A stretch of DNA of 64,000 nucleotides from Brachionus plicatilis. Taxonomy: Eukaryota > Rotifera > Eurotatoria > Ploima > Brachionidae. The stretch covers positions 2,301,152 through 2,365,151 of the forward strand of contig QEOQ01000508.1 in NCBI GenBank assembly GCA_010279815.1. Direction: 5' to 3'. Both the position numbers and the translations under genes were made by a program. The notes under the pieces were generated by a model. That model saw only the letters and a list, made by a program, of their open reading frames with translations. It did no database searches and was not told the DNA's origin. This document shows, piece after piece, positions 47,161 to 58,608 of the stretch (position 1 is the first letter of the stretch; each line of letters starts with the position of its first letter).

Positions 47161-49605
47161 ATATTAAAATTATAATAAAAAAATCCTAGTCTGTTAAATT
47201 TTTTTTGATTATCTTGAATGTCGATAAAAAAAAATTTCACACTTATCCATCAAATTAAAATCAACGATTTTTTTTAAAGGAAAACTGTTTTTTTATCCAC
47301 TAAAATATTAGATATGATCTGATCATTTTTTTTGCTTCAAAATTATCAATTGAAAAAGAAACTCTTAATTTAATAAAAAAAATATTTTTTGAAAAAAATG
47401 GTTAATCGAGCAGACTTTTTACCAGCTTTGGTAAAGAGAGTCTTCTTGTCCCTACTAGTTTTTCATTTGGAAAAAAATTCATCAGGTGGATTTTTTTAAC
47501 AATAATAACAAAAAATAAAGAACTAAAAATATTAAATCAAATAAATAAAAGATATGAAATTTTATTCTCAAAGGTAAAATGTTTTTTCTTCCCTATTTTG
47601 TGACCAGGTTAAAAATCTTAATTGATGAATAAAACAAATATGGCTTAAATTAATCAAATAGAAAATAATTTTATTTCAATAAAATTCGTTCTTTTTTTAA
47701 ATCTAAATAATGTAGATTATAACCTTATTCAATTTAGTTTATTTAAAATTATTTAAATAATAAATAAATTTTTGAGTAATAAATAAATTTTTGAGTAAAT
47801 AATTTAAAATTATTTACTCAAAAATTTATTTAATCAATATACAATTAATGATAGAAGAACTTATGATAAAGAAATCAAAGTTTGGAAATTTCGTTGTCGG
47901 TGACTATCGTATATGTATGGAAATTGTAGTTTATAACTCCTGATCACATCAATTTTAATCATATCAGATATTAAGATTTAAGTTAGAGCCTGTTTTTTTC
48001 CGGATTTCACAAGGCTCAAATTAATAGATTAGAATTTTCTACGAATCTTATATTATTAGATTTCATAAAATAAAGTAATCTTTAATCAAGTTTTTTAAAG
48101 TAGAACATACTTTGAGTATCTTATATATTCATTTATTTAATTCTGCACAAAAATAGAATTAGAAAGCTTTAATAGATTATTTCGCTATATTATTAAATAA
48201 AGTTTTATATTTTTTTTTATAAAGAATCAACTAGAATCAATTTTTTAATTATAAATTTTAAATTCTTTTTCGAAAGATTTTGGGTTATTTTAAAATTTTT
48301 CAATCGGTTTTAACCGAAATTTTTGGATTAACCAAATTTAAAAAAAAATGTTCATAAAAATTTAAAAAAGTAATTTCAGATACTAACAATTGATGAGGTA
48401 TCAATTCATAGAAAAATTGATTTTAAAAAAATTGACAAAATAAGACAAAACTCATAGATATATTTTGATAGAAAAATACCGATATAAATTGAGTGAAAAG
48501 TTTATACAAAAACGTCTAAAAATTTGTTTTAATTTAAAAAATTAAAAAATTTTTTTTTCATCGAAAAAAATAAACTGAATTACAATTTTCATACTTGGTA
48601 CAATTTTGGAAAATTTTAAATACTTTGTCAATTTATTTACTTTAAGATAAATAAAGGCAATTTATTATTCTGAAAACAATATATTTTAAAAAATTTCCTG
48701 ATCACCAAAAATTTTTATTTTTATTTTTCCATAAATCAGATGCTTTTTTGATCACGAAATATGTGATCATTGATCACTAATCACATTCTGGACATGATAC
48801 CTATCATCACATTTTTTGGTGAACACTTGACCACATTCTGGACATGACCCTAAAATTCAAGTCGCTTTTTAAATTAAAGTTGAGTTCGAATTTTAATTAA
48901 AAAAAGGACAGTTTTCGAATTTAATTTCAAAAATAAAAATAAATCAAATATAAATTCAAATTTATCTTATATACAAGATTTTATTCGAATATTCTACTTT
49001 TTCAATAGCCCTTTCAAATTCTTTATTTACTAGTTTACGGTCAATTCTCAGAGTTATACATTACATTTAATATTCACTCTTAAAAAGTGTTATATTCTTG
49101 GAAAGAATTCTGCAAAGTTACTTTCAAGTACTGTTTAAGATGTAACAAAATTAGCCAATTTTTTTAGACAAGTTGAAGTTGATGATCAATTCAAATATCT
49201 TTAAGCTTAATTTTTTTGTTTATTTTTTTATTCAATAGTATTATTCGTATTTACATGATATGTATAAAATGTAGGACTAAATTTTAAAAATTTTCTAAAA
49301 ATTAAAATTACCATGAATTTTTTAAAATAAAGATATTTAAATAAAAATAATTTACTGAATTGTTCTGCTCATCAACTTTAACTTCTCTTTTTTACAAAAT
49401 TTTTTTTACTAAATTATAAATTAAAATTTTAATAAAATTACAAAAAAAATTTTTTTTTCAAAATGTCCAAATTTATGTTCATTTGTTAAGCTAGCACTGC
49501 ATTGGTATCGCAGTAATTTCAAATCCATGTCAAATTAAATTATTCACATATAAAATAATTCTAAAATTTTATATTTTAATTGGGAAAAGTATAATGATCT
49601 AGACC
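47161..49605. other. AT-rich intergenic DNA upstream of TAF3
   Basis: No gene supported. It contains the perfect palindrome at 47781-47831 and a GATCAC/TTCTGGACATGA repeat patch at 48725-48850. The TAF3 promoter must lie near the 3' end of this stretch. Confidence 0.45.
47781..47831. repeat. Perfect 51-bp palindrome
   Basis: Arms of 25 bp beginning AAATAAATTTTTGAGTAAAT with one central base. The first 19 bp are also present as a direct tandem copy just upstream (47761-47779). Confidence 0.85.
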
Positions 49606-52600
49606 ATGTCACCAATCAGCTACACACGATCTCTGCTCAAAGTGTCTGTGGGCCAAATTCTCCAGACGGTCGGCTTCCAAACAGTCCAGGCGTCCGCCTT
49701 GGACATTTTAGTCGAAGTATTGGAAAGGTACATTTATTTATTAAGCAGGACGTCGCACGATTATGCCGAATTGGCAAACCGGACCGAGCCGTGCATGGAC
49801 GACATAGCTCGGGCCTTCGACAAGCACAAAGTCAGCATAGCCGAGCTAGAGGATTATATCAAATATGTGGATACGCCCGAGTTCGAGCTGAGAAAACACT
49901 TGAGCAAGAATGTTCTTGATGCGAACAGGGAAGACCGGTTTATTCCGGAAGATGTGAAAAAACGCGCCAAGTCCAAACAAAAGCAGAAATCCTACGCCGA
50001 TCATCTCGGCTATTGTTCCGACCCGAACAACAAGGAAATTCTAGAGAGACAGAGTGACGAGGAGAATGAGTACATTTACGATCACATGCCCTTGATGACT
50101 CTGGACAAGCAAAAAATCCACGAGGCCCAAACAATTTTGAATGAGTCGGCCCAAAACGCGGCCGAAGAGTCGGCCAAGGATGCGCTGTGCTCACAAAAGT
50201 CTACTTTTATTGTCAAAAATGGACAAAAGTTCAAAAATACCTCATGGAAATCGGTCTACGAGCCAAAATTTTTATTCAAAGCTAAAAACGATAAAGAAAA
50301 TGTCAAAAATGAATCAGATGAACTGGTCGCAGTGGAAAAGAGTCGAGCTCTAAAAGGTCCCAGTGCCATGTTGCCTCGTTATGCCCATAAGCCCAAGTCA
50401 AAATACAAAAGGCACATTTATCACAATGCAATCAATTTTTGTGTAAGTTTTTAATTATTTCTTTTAAACTAAGTTCAAGTAGAGTGTTTATACAATAAGC
50501 TTAGAATGGGTAAAATTACGTTATTTTACGTAATTTTACGCAAGTTTCGGTAAGCTTACGTAATTATTTAAAGAAAAAATAACCTTAATGATTTTTTTTA
50601 AATGAATATTAATATAATTTCTTTAATTACAATAATTAATAATTTCGTGGAAAATTAGATGAAAAAAGTTGAAAAGAGTTTTTACTCTCTAAATAGTGTT
50701 GGATGCAAACCAAAGCTAATGAAGCCAGAAACTATAGCTTTCTTATACAAACAGTTCTCTCAATCAATCTTTAGATATCATTTAGATAATATCTTTATTA
50801 ATGAAAAGAGTTTAAAGGATCTCATATTCGACATATCTAGATTCAAAACCTGATAAGGCTACATTGGTCTATATAAAGGTAAAATCAAAAGTGTTAATTT
50901 GATATACAAAACAAGAAAGTTAAAATAAATTTCAAAGTGGCAATTTTTATAGAACATTATGGGATTAATTAATAATTAATTTTGTTTTTTCTTGATGGCT
51001 TAAGAGTTTCATTTGAATCAATTATGTATTAATAAATTAAAATAGTGATAAATTTAAATGTAATTGACATTGATTTCAAAAAAAAACTAAAATTTTATTT
51101 TGTTCCTAATTCAGTATTTTAGTTTTTTAAATACATATTATTGTTATTTGAAAATATTATACGCGAATAAAATCTCCAAAACTCTGGAATAAATCTGTAA
51201 AATTCAGTCTATTCAATTTGGGATGCTTGAATATTTGCAGATTTATTAAAGAGTTTTGCAGTTACGGTATTTTGGTAGTACAGAGGACTAATCATTTGCT
51301 AAAATTTACAGAGCATGCTTTGGTTTGTCAGAACTTAGGCTTGGGTATTTTTTTGTTTTTTGTACCAAATTTCACATTGCCGACTTTGTCAGAGATTTTT
51401 TTTTTTTCTAAAATTGGAAAAATTTAGTAAAATTTTCAAAAAATGACGAATACAATGGTAAAGTTTAAGTTCCAATTTTGAAATTTTTTTATATTCTTAA
51501 ATGAAATTTTTAATGATAAAAAAGAAATTGTCGGCGTGTATACTTAAAAAATTGTGTTAAAGTTTTAAATATTCAAAATTTTCTGATGCCTAAAAATAGT
51601 TTTAAAAAAAAGGTAAAAAATAAATCTTTTTTTTTACGTTAATTTTAAAAAAATTGGCTTGGTTGAAAGTAAAATTAAATTAATAGAAATTTTGACGGAG
51701 AGCCTTAAAATAAATTTATATTTTTAATGTAAGAATGTAGAGATTTTAATTATCTACAAAACGGTATGCCATAAGTATCAATTGTTTAGAATTGAAGAAT
51801 TCTTTTAATAACAAAATATTTTTAGTTTTTCAGCTATTAGCTTTTTAAAAAAAGAGCTAGGTGACTATTTATTTTTCTGCAATAATGGTTAGGCTATTCT
51901 CTTTCAAATAATTGGTGGTCGGAAGGTTTATCGCTGTCTTGAAAACATATGGTCCGTTAACAGCAACTCAGGATTTTACTTATTGTTACTAGTTTTACAA
52001 GTCAAAATCTAGGTCTTGTGGTCCAACTGATACTTTTGCGTAAAAGTTCATCAAATTCTCTACAAAAAGGTATGTGGTCGGAATTTTTGGATAATTCCTA
52101 ATACCATCCGACCGTGGTCCGTTTTTTAGTAAAAACAGGTGGTCGGTGTTTTAGCATAAGCCAAAAAAACAGGGGTTTTTGGTAAAAAAAAGGTAAAAAC
52201 TTACATATTTTTTATGTTTTTCAACTTACAGTAGTGTTTTGACATTTGTGTTTTTACGTAAATTTACGTAATTTTACGCATAACAATAATTTTTTAAAAA
52301 AATTTGAAAAAAACATTGAATTTCTAAAAAAAAAAATTAAAATTTTACTTTTTTACTTAATTTAACGTAAAAACCTTTTTCTTTCATGGTTAAAAATGGT
52401 AAAAAATTTTAAAAATTTTGGAAGCCGAATTGTGCCAAGAGATTTTGGCTGAAGATTTGATCCCATTTGCTAAAAAAAGAGATAAAAAAAAAATTGATTT
52501 CAATTTTAAGTTGCACCAAGATAATGACCCAAAACATACGTGAGCGATTTGCTTAATTAATTTACGTAAATTTCCGTAATTTTAAGTAAAAACACAATTG

Positions 52601-55600
52601 TCAGATCACTACTGTAAATCGAAAAAAAATCATTAATTTAACATAAGAATAATAGAGAAAATTACCAGTTTTAATTTAAAATAAAAATCATTAAGATTGA
52701 TGAAATTTTACAGAAATTGTTAGACTAGAAATTAATTTAGCCAACTAAAGTTTATGATTTCGGGGCTATATAGAAAAAATTACTTTTTTTAACAGTTTAT
52801 AGCATTATTTTGAGTAAAATTATACAACAAAATGTAAAAAAATGTTTTTAAAATTTATCAAAAATAAAATTTTTGTCAAAAAATTGAACTTTTTTGGCCG
52901 AATTTTTGAAGTTTGACTTGAAATAACGCAATTTTACATAATTTTATATGATTTTACGTGAGCTAACATTTTATTACATCCTTGATTTGATGTAATTTTA
53001 TGTATTCTTACATTTTTTCATGTAAAATTACGTAAAATGATGTAATATCACACGTACTACAGTCTAAAGTAAAATACTTTATATATCAATTAAGATTTAG
53101 CATTAGATTTAATCAAACGTGAAGTTAAATATTCATGTTTTTTTTCAGTTCAAAAAATACAAAAATTTTTTTTGATTGAAAAATAAAATAGAGTTGGTTA
53201 TATGATTTGTTGGGAAAAACTTGAAAAAAGTGGTAAGGCGAGTGCCTTTTCATATTACGCACCGTCCCTAAATCTAATTCAGAAATTTCATATTTTTTTT
53301 CAGATTGACAAAAAAAATTTATATTTGACATTAAACTTTTTTTTATTTATTCCATTATTTACTCTTATAAAATTGAATTTACAAGCATGAATTTCCAGTT
53401 TTAATAAAACTTTAAACTTTATTTAAATAAATTTTAAGTTTATTTCTAATTTTTTTTTATTTGGCTTCAAAATTTCGTATTCCTCTATAAGGATTCCTAA
53501 TATTACCCGTTCTGCGTTTAAGTAAAACACTGTATATAAAGACACTAAATGTTAATAGCTAATAGTTGTTTTATTATCCATTTTATACTTTTTTAAATAA
53601 CTGTTAAGTTCACCTTTATAATAAATTAAATTAGTTTAATTTTTTTGGCCATACCAAATTTTTGGACAACGCGCCGCTTCTGAGAAAATTTTAAACATTT
53701 TGAAATTTTTTCAAATAATTTTAAAGTTTTCATAAAAACAAAAAGCTGGATAATACTGTACTTAAAATTAGGAAAAAAAGCTTAATAAATAGAAAAAAAA
53801 TTTATTGTTCACTGGCCTAAATAAATGGCTTAATTTTTTAAATTTCTAAATTAAAGCTAAGTTAGATGTTAAAAATTCAAAACTTTATCAGCCCTTTAGC
53901 AACACGATTTTTTCGATTGCAGTAGCGTTCATTATCCCATATTTTGTTCAATTTTACCCCGGAAATTAACTCGTATACTCCAAATTTTATATTTTTTTTA
54001 TTCACAAATTTTTGAAAATTATTTACTAATTTTGTACAGAGTTGTTTAAAAGTCCCAAAAAAAAGTCCAAGTCGGGTTTTTTTTTTAAATTTGCTAGATC
54101 AGGCTTCATATCAAAAAATTGGGTCTTGCCTATTATGTGCCTGTTTATGATTTCGGGGCTATATAGAAAAAATTACTTTTTTAACAGTTTATAGCATTAT
54201 TTTGAGTAAAATTATACAACAAAATGTAAAAAAATGTTTTTAAAATTTATCAAAAATAAAATTTTTGTCAAAAAATTTGACTTTTTTTGTTGGTCACATG
54301 TTATATGACCAGTGACTTTATGTCGATTTGGTGACCAGGTATTTTTTCTGACTGGTCACATATTCACTGGTCACCTAATATGTGATCAGGCAAAATTATT
54401 TATTTGGTAAAAAATGTTTATAAACAATTTTAACCTGGTCACCTAAATAAACGTTTGGTCACGAAAATTTTGCAATTGGTCACATAAATTTCTTTTAAGT
54501 TAAATAAAATTTAATTGAAAATATAATCAAATAATTGCAGTTGCAACTATACTTGCAAGATTTGATTTTTTTTCATTATTCTTGATGTAATATGAAAATT
54601 TTTTAAGCGATGACGTAAAATTGAAGTAATATTAATAATAATCAAAAAGTTTTTACAATTATTTAGAAAAAAATGGAAAACGAGAATGATTTAAAAAAAA
54701 ATTTTTAACAAACTTGTAGATTTAGGCTTAATATTTTCTGTAAAAAAATGTACGAAAGAAAATTGTAGAAAAAAAGCTCAAAATATGAACTTAAATTAGA
54801 AAAGTTTTCAAAAATTGCTTCTGAAGCGATACAGTCTGCTGTAAAAAAAGTTCTGAGCAAAAAAAAAAAACCAAATAGCTTGCCCGGAGTGCGAGAAATT
54901 AATGAAAAATGAGCGTAGTGTAAAGCAACGCATCGCAAAAATGCATAACTAATTTTTTTTATTGAATTTTTAAAATTTTAAATTAATATATAAATTGGTC
55001 ACGTAAATAAAAAAACTGGTCACATAAATTTAATAACGGGTCACTAGTGTGGCACCAATAATAAAATTAAAAAAAAAAAATTCTTTATTTTAATAATAAT
55101 ATTGCCTGGTCACATATTAGGTGACCAGTGAATATGTGACCAGTCAGAAAAAATACCTGGTCACCAAATCGACATAAAGTCACTGGTCACAAAACAGGCA
55201 AGACCCAAAAAATTTATATAATCTTGGGTTGTCAAATGCAAATAGATTTGCCATATTTCATAATTTTCTTGCAATTTTAGCATAAAAGTCTTCACAATTC
55301 TTCTAAAGTATTCAAAATTTTATAGCCCGGACTTGGACTTGTGACTTTTAAACAACTCTGATTTTTATCATAATAAAGAACTTTAAATATTTTCGGAAAT
55401 TTTAAAATTTAAATTTTTTTATCTTATACATGAATCTAAAATATTTGAGAAAATTTTTGTTAAAGAATAAATCTTTGGCGGGTGCAAATGTTCCGACTGA
55501 GATACCCGAACAATTTGACAGCAAAAAAGTGGACACAGAACAAACAATTGCAGAAGCTGTATGCAACGAAAACATAGATGAAGGAAAATTGATAAAAATA

Positions 55601-57988
55601 GAAGATGGAGAAGAAAGAGCCAAGCCGCTAATAAAAAAAGTGTCCATAGTTGACCAAATGTTGGAAAGCTTAGTCACCAAATATACCACGCCAGCCACTC
55701 AGCCAGTTCCAACTCAACCACAAACAACAAAAACCAAACCAAAAGAAATTGTGAAAGAAACTAAACAAGTTTTGAATTTAAATTCCTCATTAGCCCTTGA
55801 TTTAAATGGACAAGGCGCTGGCGGTTCGGAAGACCATGTGCCACGGCTAAAATTCACTGTCAAAAATGGACTAGAAACCAAAAGCCAAATTGACACAATT
55901 GACAATTTTGACGAAAATGCCAATGACGGCCTGGAAAAAGCGCCTGAATCTATTCTCTGGAAGCCCATTTGCACCGACGAAAACATCAGCGAAAAAGATG
56001 ACAAAGCAAAGACTGAAGAAGCAGTGGCAAACAAAGCGGACCCAGCTTCGAGCTCTAAGCACAAAAAGAAGAAGAAAAATAAGGACAAAAATAAGAGTAA
56101 GGAAAAGGACAAGGAGAAAAAGCACAAAAAAAAATCCGAAAAAGACAAATCGGACAATGACGAGGAAGCTGCCAAGAAAAAAGAGGACAAAAAATTGAAA
56201 AAACTGCTAAAAAAACAAAAGAAAAAAATGGAAAAAGCGGCCACACTGACCAACGCGGTCACCTCTGGGCCAGACACTTCGGCAATTGCTTCTTCATTTA
56301 CCACAACAGTGGAAACTAGCCAAATTTTGCTGGACCATGACGAAACAAAAAAAGAAATCGAACCACAAAGCATGCTGCAACAAAGTCCACAAGATTTGTC
56401 CATGAAGCCCAAAAAAACTCTGCTGAACACCAATTCAACATCGACACCCATTAATGCCCAAAAAGCCTCTCTAAACCTAAAGCAAAATGAGCCCAAATTG
56501 CCCAAACTAAAGCTTAAACTGAACGCCAGCGATGCTAGTGCCAAACCTAGAGCCAGCTCTTCCCAGGACAATGTGGAACCTCTTAATTTTTCCACTCCTC
56601 AGCAAACTTCGAGCCAGAGGCCAGTGTCCCAGAGTGCACAGCGCATCAATCCACAGCCGAAGACCAGTCGACCAGTGAACATGAATCAATCGATGCCGTC
56701 AAGGGACATCGAACTTGGAGAAGTAGTGCAGCCAAAAACAGTGGCAAAAAATCCGCCATCTCTGGTGAAACAAAAATCGCAGCTGTCCAATGCGGGTTCA
56801 AAGGCCCAGACGCATGAGCCAGCCAAGCAGGCGGCCAAGCCACACCAACAAGCCAAAAATGCACCACAACAGCCCAAAAAAGATGCTCAAAAAGTCCGGC
56901 CCTCCACCTCCAACAATTCAAATCAGTCCAACAACCAATTTTCGCACATACACCAGGATCAAATATTGTTCCAAGAAGCGTTGGCACAAGAGGTCCAAAA
57001 CGCGCTAGCCCAAGAAGCTCTGGCCAGAGAGGCTCTTCTCCAAGAGGCCTACAACAACCCTCAACTTCTGCCACTTATTTTGCCTTTGCTCCAAGCTCAA
57101 AATCAAGTGATGAACCCTCAGTTTGATCTGAACGCCCTAATAGCCCAAGCTAGCCTGCAAACACTCACCACAAGTCAAATACTAGAAGCTCAGCAATTGA
57201 CTCAGCAACAGATGGCCGCTCAGTACGGCACGACCAGCACCAATCCGAACAAGAAGCGAAAGACCATGGACATGGAGGCCAAAAGTCAAAACACAAGTCT
57301 TAATCGATCGCAAAACAAGCCAAAGTCAAGCCAGTCTTTGGACCAGTCAATGAAACGCAATGACGTTTCTCAGCAAGAATATGTGCACCAGGATTTTGTA
57401 AATTTTCAGCACGATGAAAGCGCTTTGAATCCGGTTGACGAGGCCAATGAGTACAAGTGGCACCAAATGAGGGTCAAGCAGGAAGAGGAGTCTTTGCTTG
57501 AGCAAGTGCACGCGTTGAACATGTCCAGGCTGACTCCGGCAAAGAAAAACAGCTCCTTTAGTCCGAATGTAAACTCGACACCTGATGCCAAGAGGAGATT
57601 AGAGGCAAATGATCAAATGAGAAAAAACTCGGCCATGAAAATTATTGGTCAAGTTGTGCAAGAGACAGAAATAGCTTCGAATCAGTATTGGTCTTGTCCG
57701 GCGTGTGCCAAGTCCGACGAGTCGGCTCCCATGATAGCCTGTGACTCGTGTGACGATTGGTACCATTGGCAATGCGTTGGCTTGACTGAGGAGCCGCCCA
57801 AAAATCAAAATTGGTACTGTCATAAGTGTGGCGCCAAGGGCGAGTCGCGCAATGAGCTCGAGGTTGATGTTGAATCGTATGAGCCTGTGGATGCCTGCAC
57901 TCCGCTGCCCACTGGTTTGGTGCAAGGCCAGCCAAGTGCGCCCTCCGACTATTTGTCTAATTTGAAAATAAAAAAAAAGAAAAAATGA
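49606..57988 (+). CDS. TAF3: TAF3, TFIID subunit with histone fold and PHD finger; two exons, 5.0 kb intron
   Basis: TFIID subunit that pairs with TAF10 through a histone fold and reads H3K4me3 with a PHD finger. Exon 1 (49606-50442) ends at a strong GTAAGT donor. Exon 2 starts at about 55466 (TTAAAG acceptor, phase 0) and ends at 57988, for about 1119 aa (human 929). Exon 1 begins ISYTRSLLKVSVGQILQTVG, RYIYLLSRTSHDYAELANRT, AELEDYI, the family's histone fold (human YSRSLLRVSVAQICQALG). Exon 2 has the Lys-rich tract typical of TAF3 (about 56055-56240), a Gln/Ala/Asn-rich middle, and near the end the PHD: NQYWSCPACAKSDESAPMIA, CDSCDDWYHWQCVGL, NWYCHKCG. The cage residues Trp (QYW), Met (APMI) and Trp (DDW) are kept. 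Exon 2 could begin at another AG, and a missed small exon in the intron cannot be excluded. PolyA AATAAA at 58107. Confidence 0.9.
50659..51546 (+). mobile_element. 5'-truncated LINE: RT C-terminus plus 3' region
   Basis: 50659-50850 codes for KSFYSLNSVGCKPKLMKPET, IAFLYKQFSQSIFRYHLDNI, a post-RT segment seen in LINEs (FLYK.f.QSi.RYgL). It stops and runs into the non-coding segment 50828-51546, which is repeated at 46507-47160. It lies in sense orientation within the TAF3 intron. Confidence 0.7.
52229..52614. mobile_element. MITE with CAGTAGTG inverted ends and TTACGTAA arms
   Basis: The left end CAGTAGTGTTTTGACATTTG (52229) and the inverted right end CAGTAGTGATCTGACAATTG (ending 52614) match at 16 of 20, and both continue into GTGTTTTTAC and ACGTAA repeats. 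Similarity also reaches outside CAG (TTTTTCAACTTA against its partner), so the true ends may be about 12 bp further out. Non-coding interior. Confidence 0.6.
52751..52895. repeat. 145-bp dispersed repeat, copy 1
   Basis: TTTATGATTTCGGGGCTATA through AAAATTGAACTTTTTT. Nearly identical to 54144-54288, which sits inside a terminal arm of another transposon. Confidence 0.75.
54037..55360. mobile_element. Outer hAT-like element, split by a later insertion
   Basis: The left end CAGAGTTGTTTAAAAGTC (54037) and inverted right end CAGAGTTGTTTAAAAGTCAC (55360) agree over about 18 bp, followed by AAGTCCAAGTC on both sides. The element's own sequence is only about 240 bp because 54121-55206 is inserted in it. 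The flanks ATTTTGTA and ATTTTTAT agree at 5 of 8 positions, so the target duplication is doubtful. The CAGAG start and subterminal GTCCAAGTC words fit a hAT MITE. Confidence 0.6.
54121..55206. mobile_element. Inner GGGTCTTGCC element with long GGTCAC arms and 8-bp target duplication
   Basis: The ends GGGTCTTGCCT / AGGCAAGACCC are exact inverses and are flanked by AAAAAATT on both sides (54113-54120 and 55207-55214), an 8-bp duplication as in hAT elements, though low-complexity. Arms of about 100 bp (54290-54400 and 55100-55200) are near-perfect inverses rich in GGTCAC/GTGACC. The left arm is interrupted at 54144-54288 by the 145-bp repeat. The centre has decayed plus-strand coding sequence: EKFSKIASEAIQSAVKKVLS, then, one frame over, ACPECEKLMKNERSVK..IAKMHN, a worn Cys2His2-like finger. 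Non-autonomous today. Confidence 0.8.
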
Positions 57989-58106
57989 TTTCATTTTTTC
58001 GTTTTTTTTTTTTGTTGTCGAAATCCACTCTTTCTCGAATTGAAAAAATTTAAAATACAGTATTTTTTTTTTTTTTGCTATTTTTTTTAAATTAATCTTT
58101 TTGTTT

Positions 58107-58112
58107 AATAAA
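58107..58112 (+). terminator. PolyA signal AATAAA of TAF3
   Basis: First AATAAA after the TAF3 stop (119 nt downstream), followed by a T-rich element. Confidence 0.5.
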
Positions 58113-58608
58113 ATATTTTTTTTTCGAAAATTAAAAAGAATGAATTTCACTTAAAGTGAGTGAGACATATTGAGATTTTTGCATGTTTTATTGGCATTTT
58201 TGAATAGAATGAAAAATGTTTTGATTGAATCTATAGAAATCATAATTTTAACTTAAATATATATTGACCATTGGAAATGTAAGAATAAAAAAAAAAATCA
58301 ATTAATCCTGGCAGCAGCAAACCTTAAGCCGAGTGTTGCCGACGATTCTATCCTTTGCTCGTCTAATTAATTGTCTTAAAATTTTAATATTTTTCCTTTT
58401 AAAATGTTCATTTTGAAAGACTCTAAAATCGATTTTTTTAATAAATTAAAAAAAACCAAAAAAAAAACACAAAAATTTCGATATGAATAAATTTTTTTTA
58501 CCCTTAACTGTAGATCTTTTTTATTAATTCTCACTCAAATGTCAATAAAAAAAAAGAAGTTCATTTATCATAATACCGATTGAAACCCTTTAAAAATACT
58601 CTACCCAT

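Larger units (their letters stand above)
50475..53540. repeat. Composite repeat zone in TAF3 intron bounded by similar ends
   Basis: The left side has GAGTGTTTATACAATAAG followed by TTAGAATGGGTAA (50484-50515). The right side, inverted, reads CAGTGTTTTACTTAAACG followed by CAGAACGGGTAA (about 53504-53535). TTACGTAA-type words lie just inside the left end and recur at 52250-52620 and 52920-53050. This suggests one original transposon, since filled by other insertions. The pairing of the ends is inference. Confidence 0.35.

Noticed and set aside
50659..50853. Extra coding exon of TAF3 within the large intron
   Set aside because: The peptide matches the post-RT region of LINEs and ends in a stop; it has no relation to TAF3.
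46507..51546. LTR retrotransposon, suggested by the long direct repeats
   Set aside because: No TG..CA ends, primer-binding site or gag-pol lies between them. The interval holds TAF3 exon 1, and one repeat continues from LINE RT coding sequence.
55714..56595. 293-residue minus-strand frame rich in Phe/Ser
   Set aside because: Antisense of the Lys/Glu-rich TAF3 region; no independent family signal.
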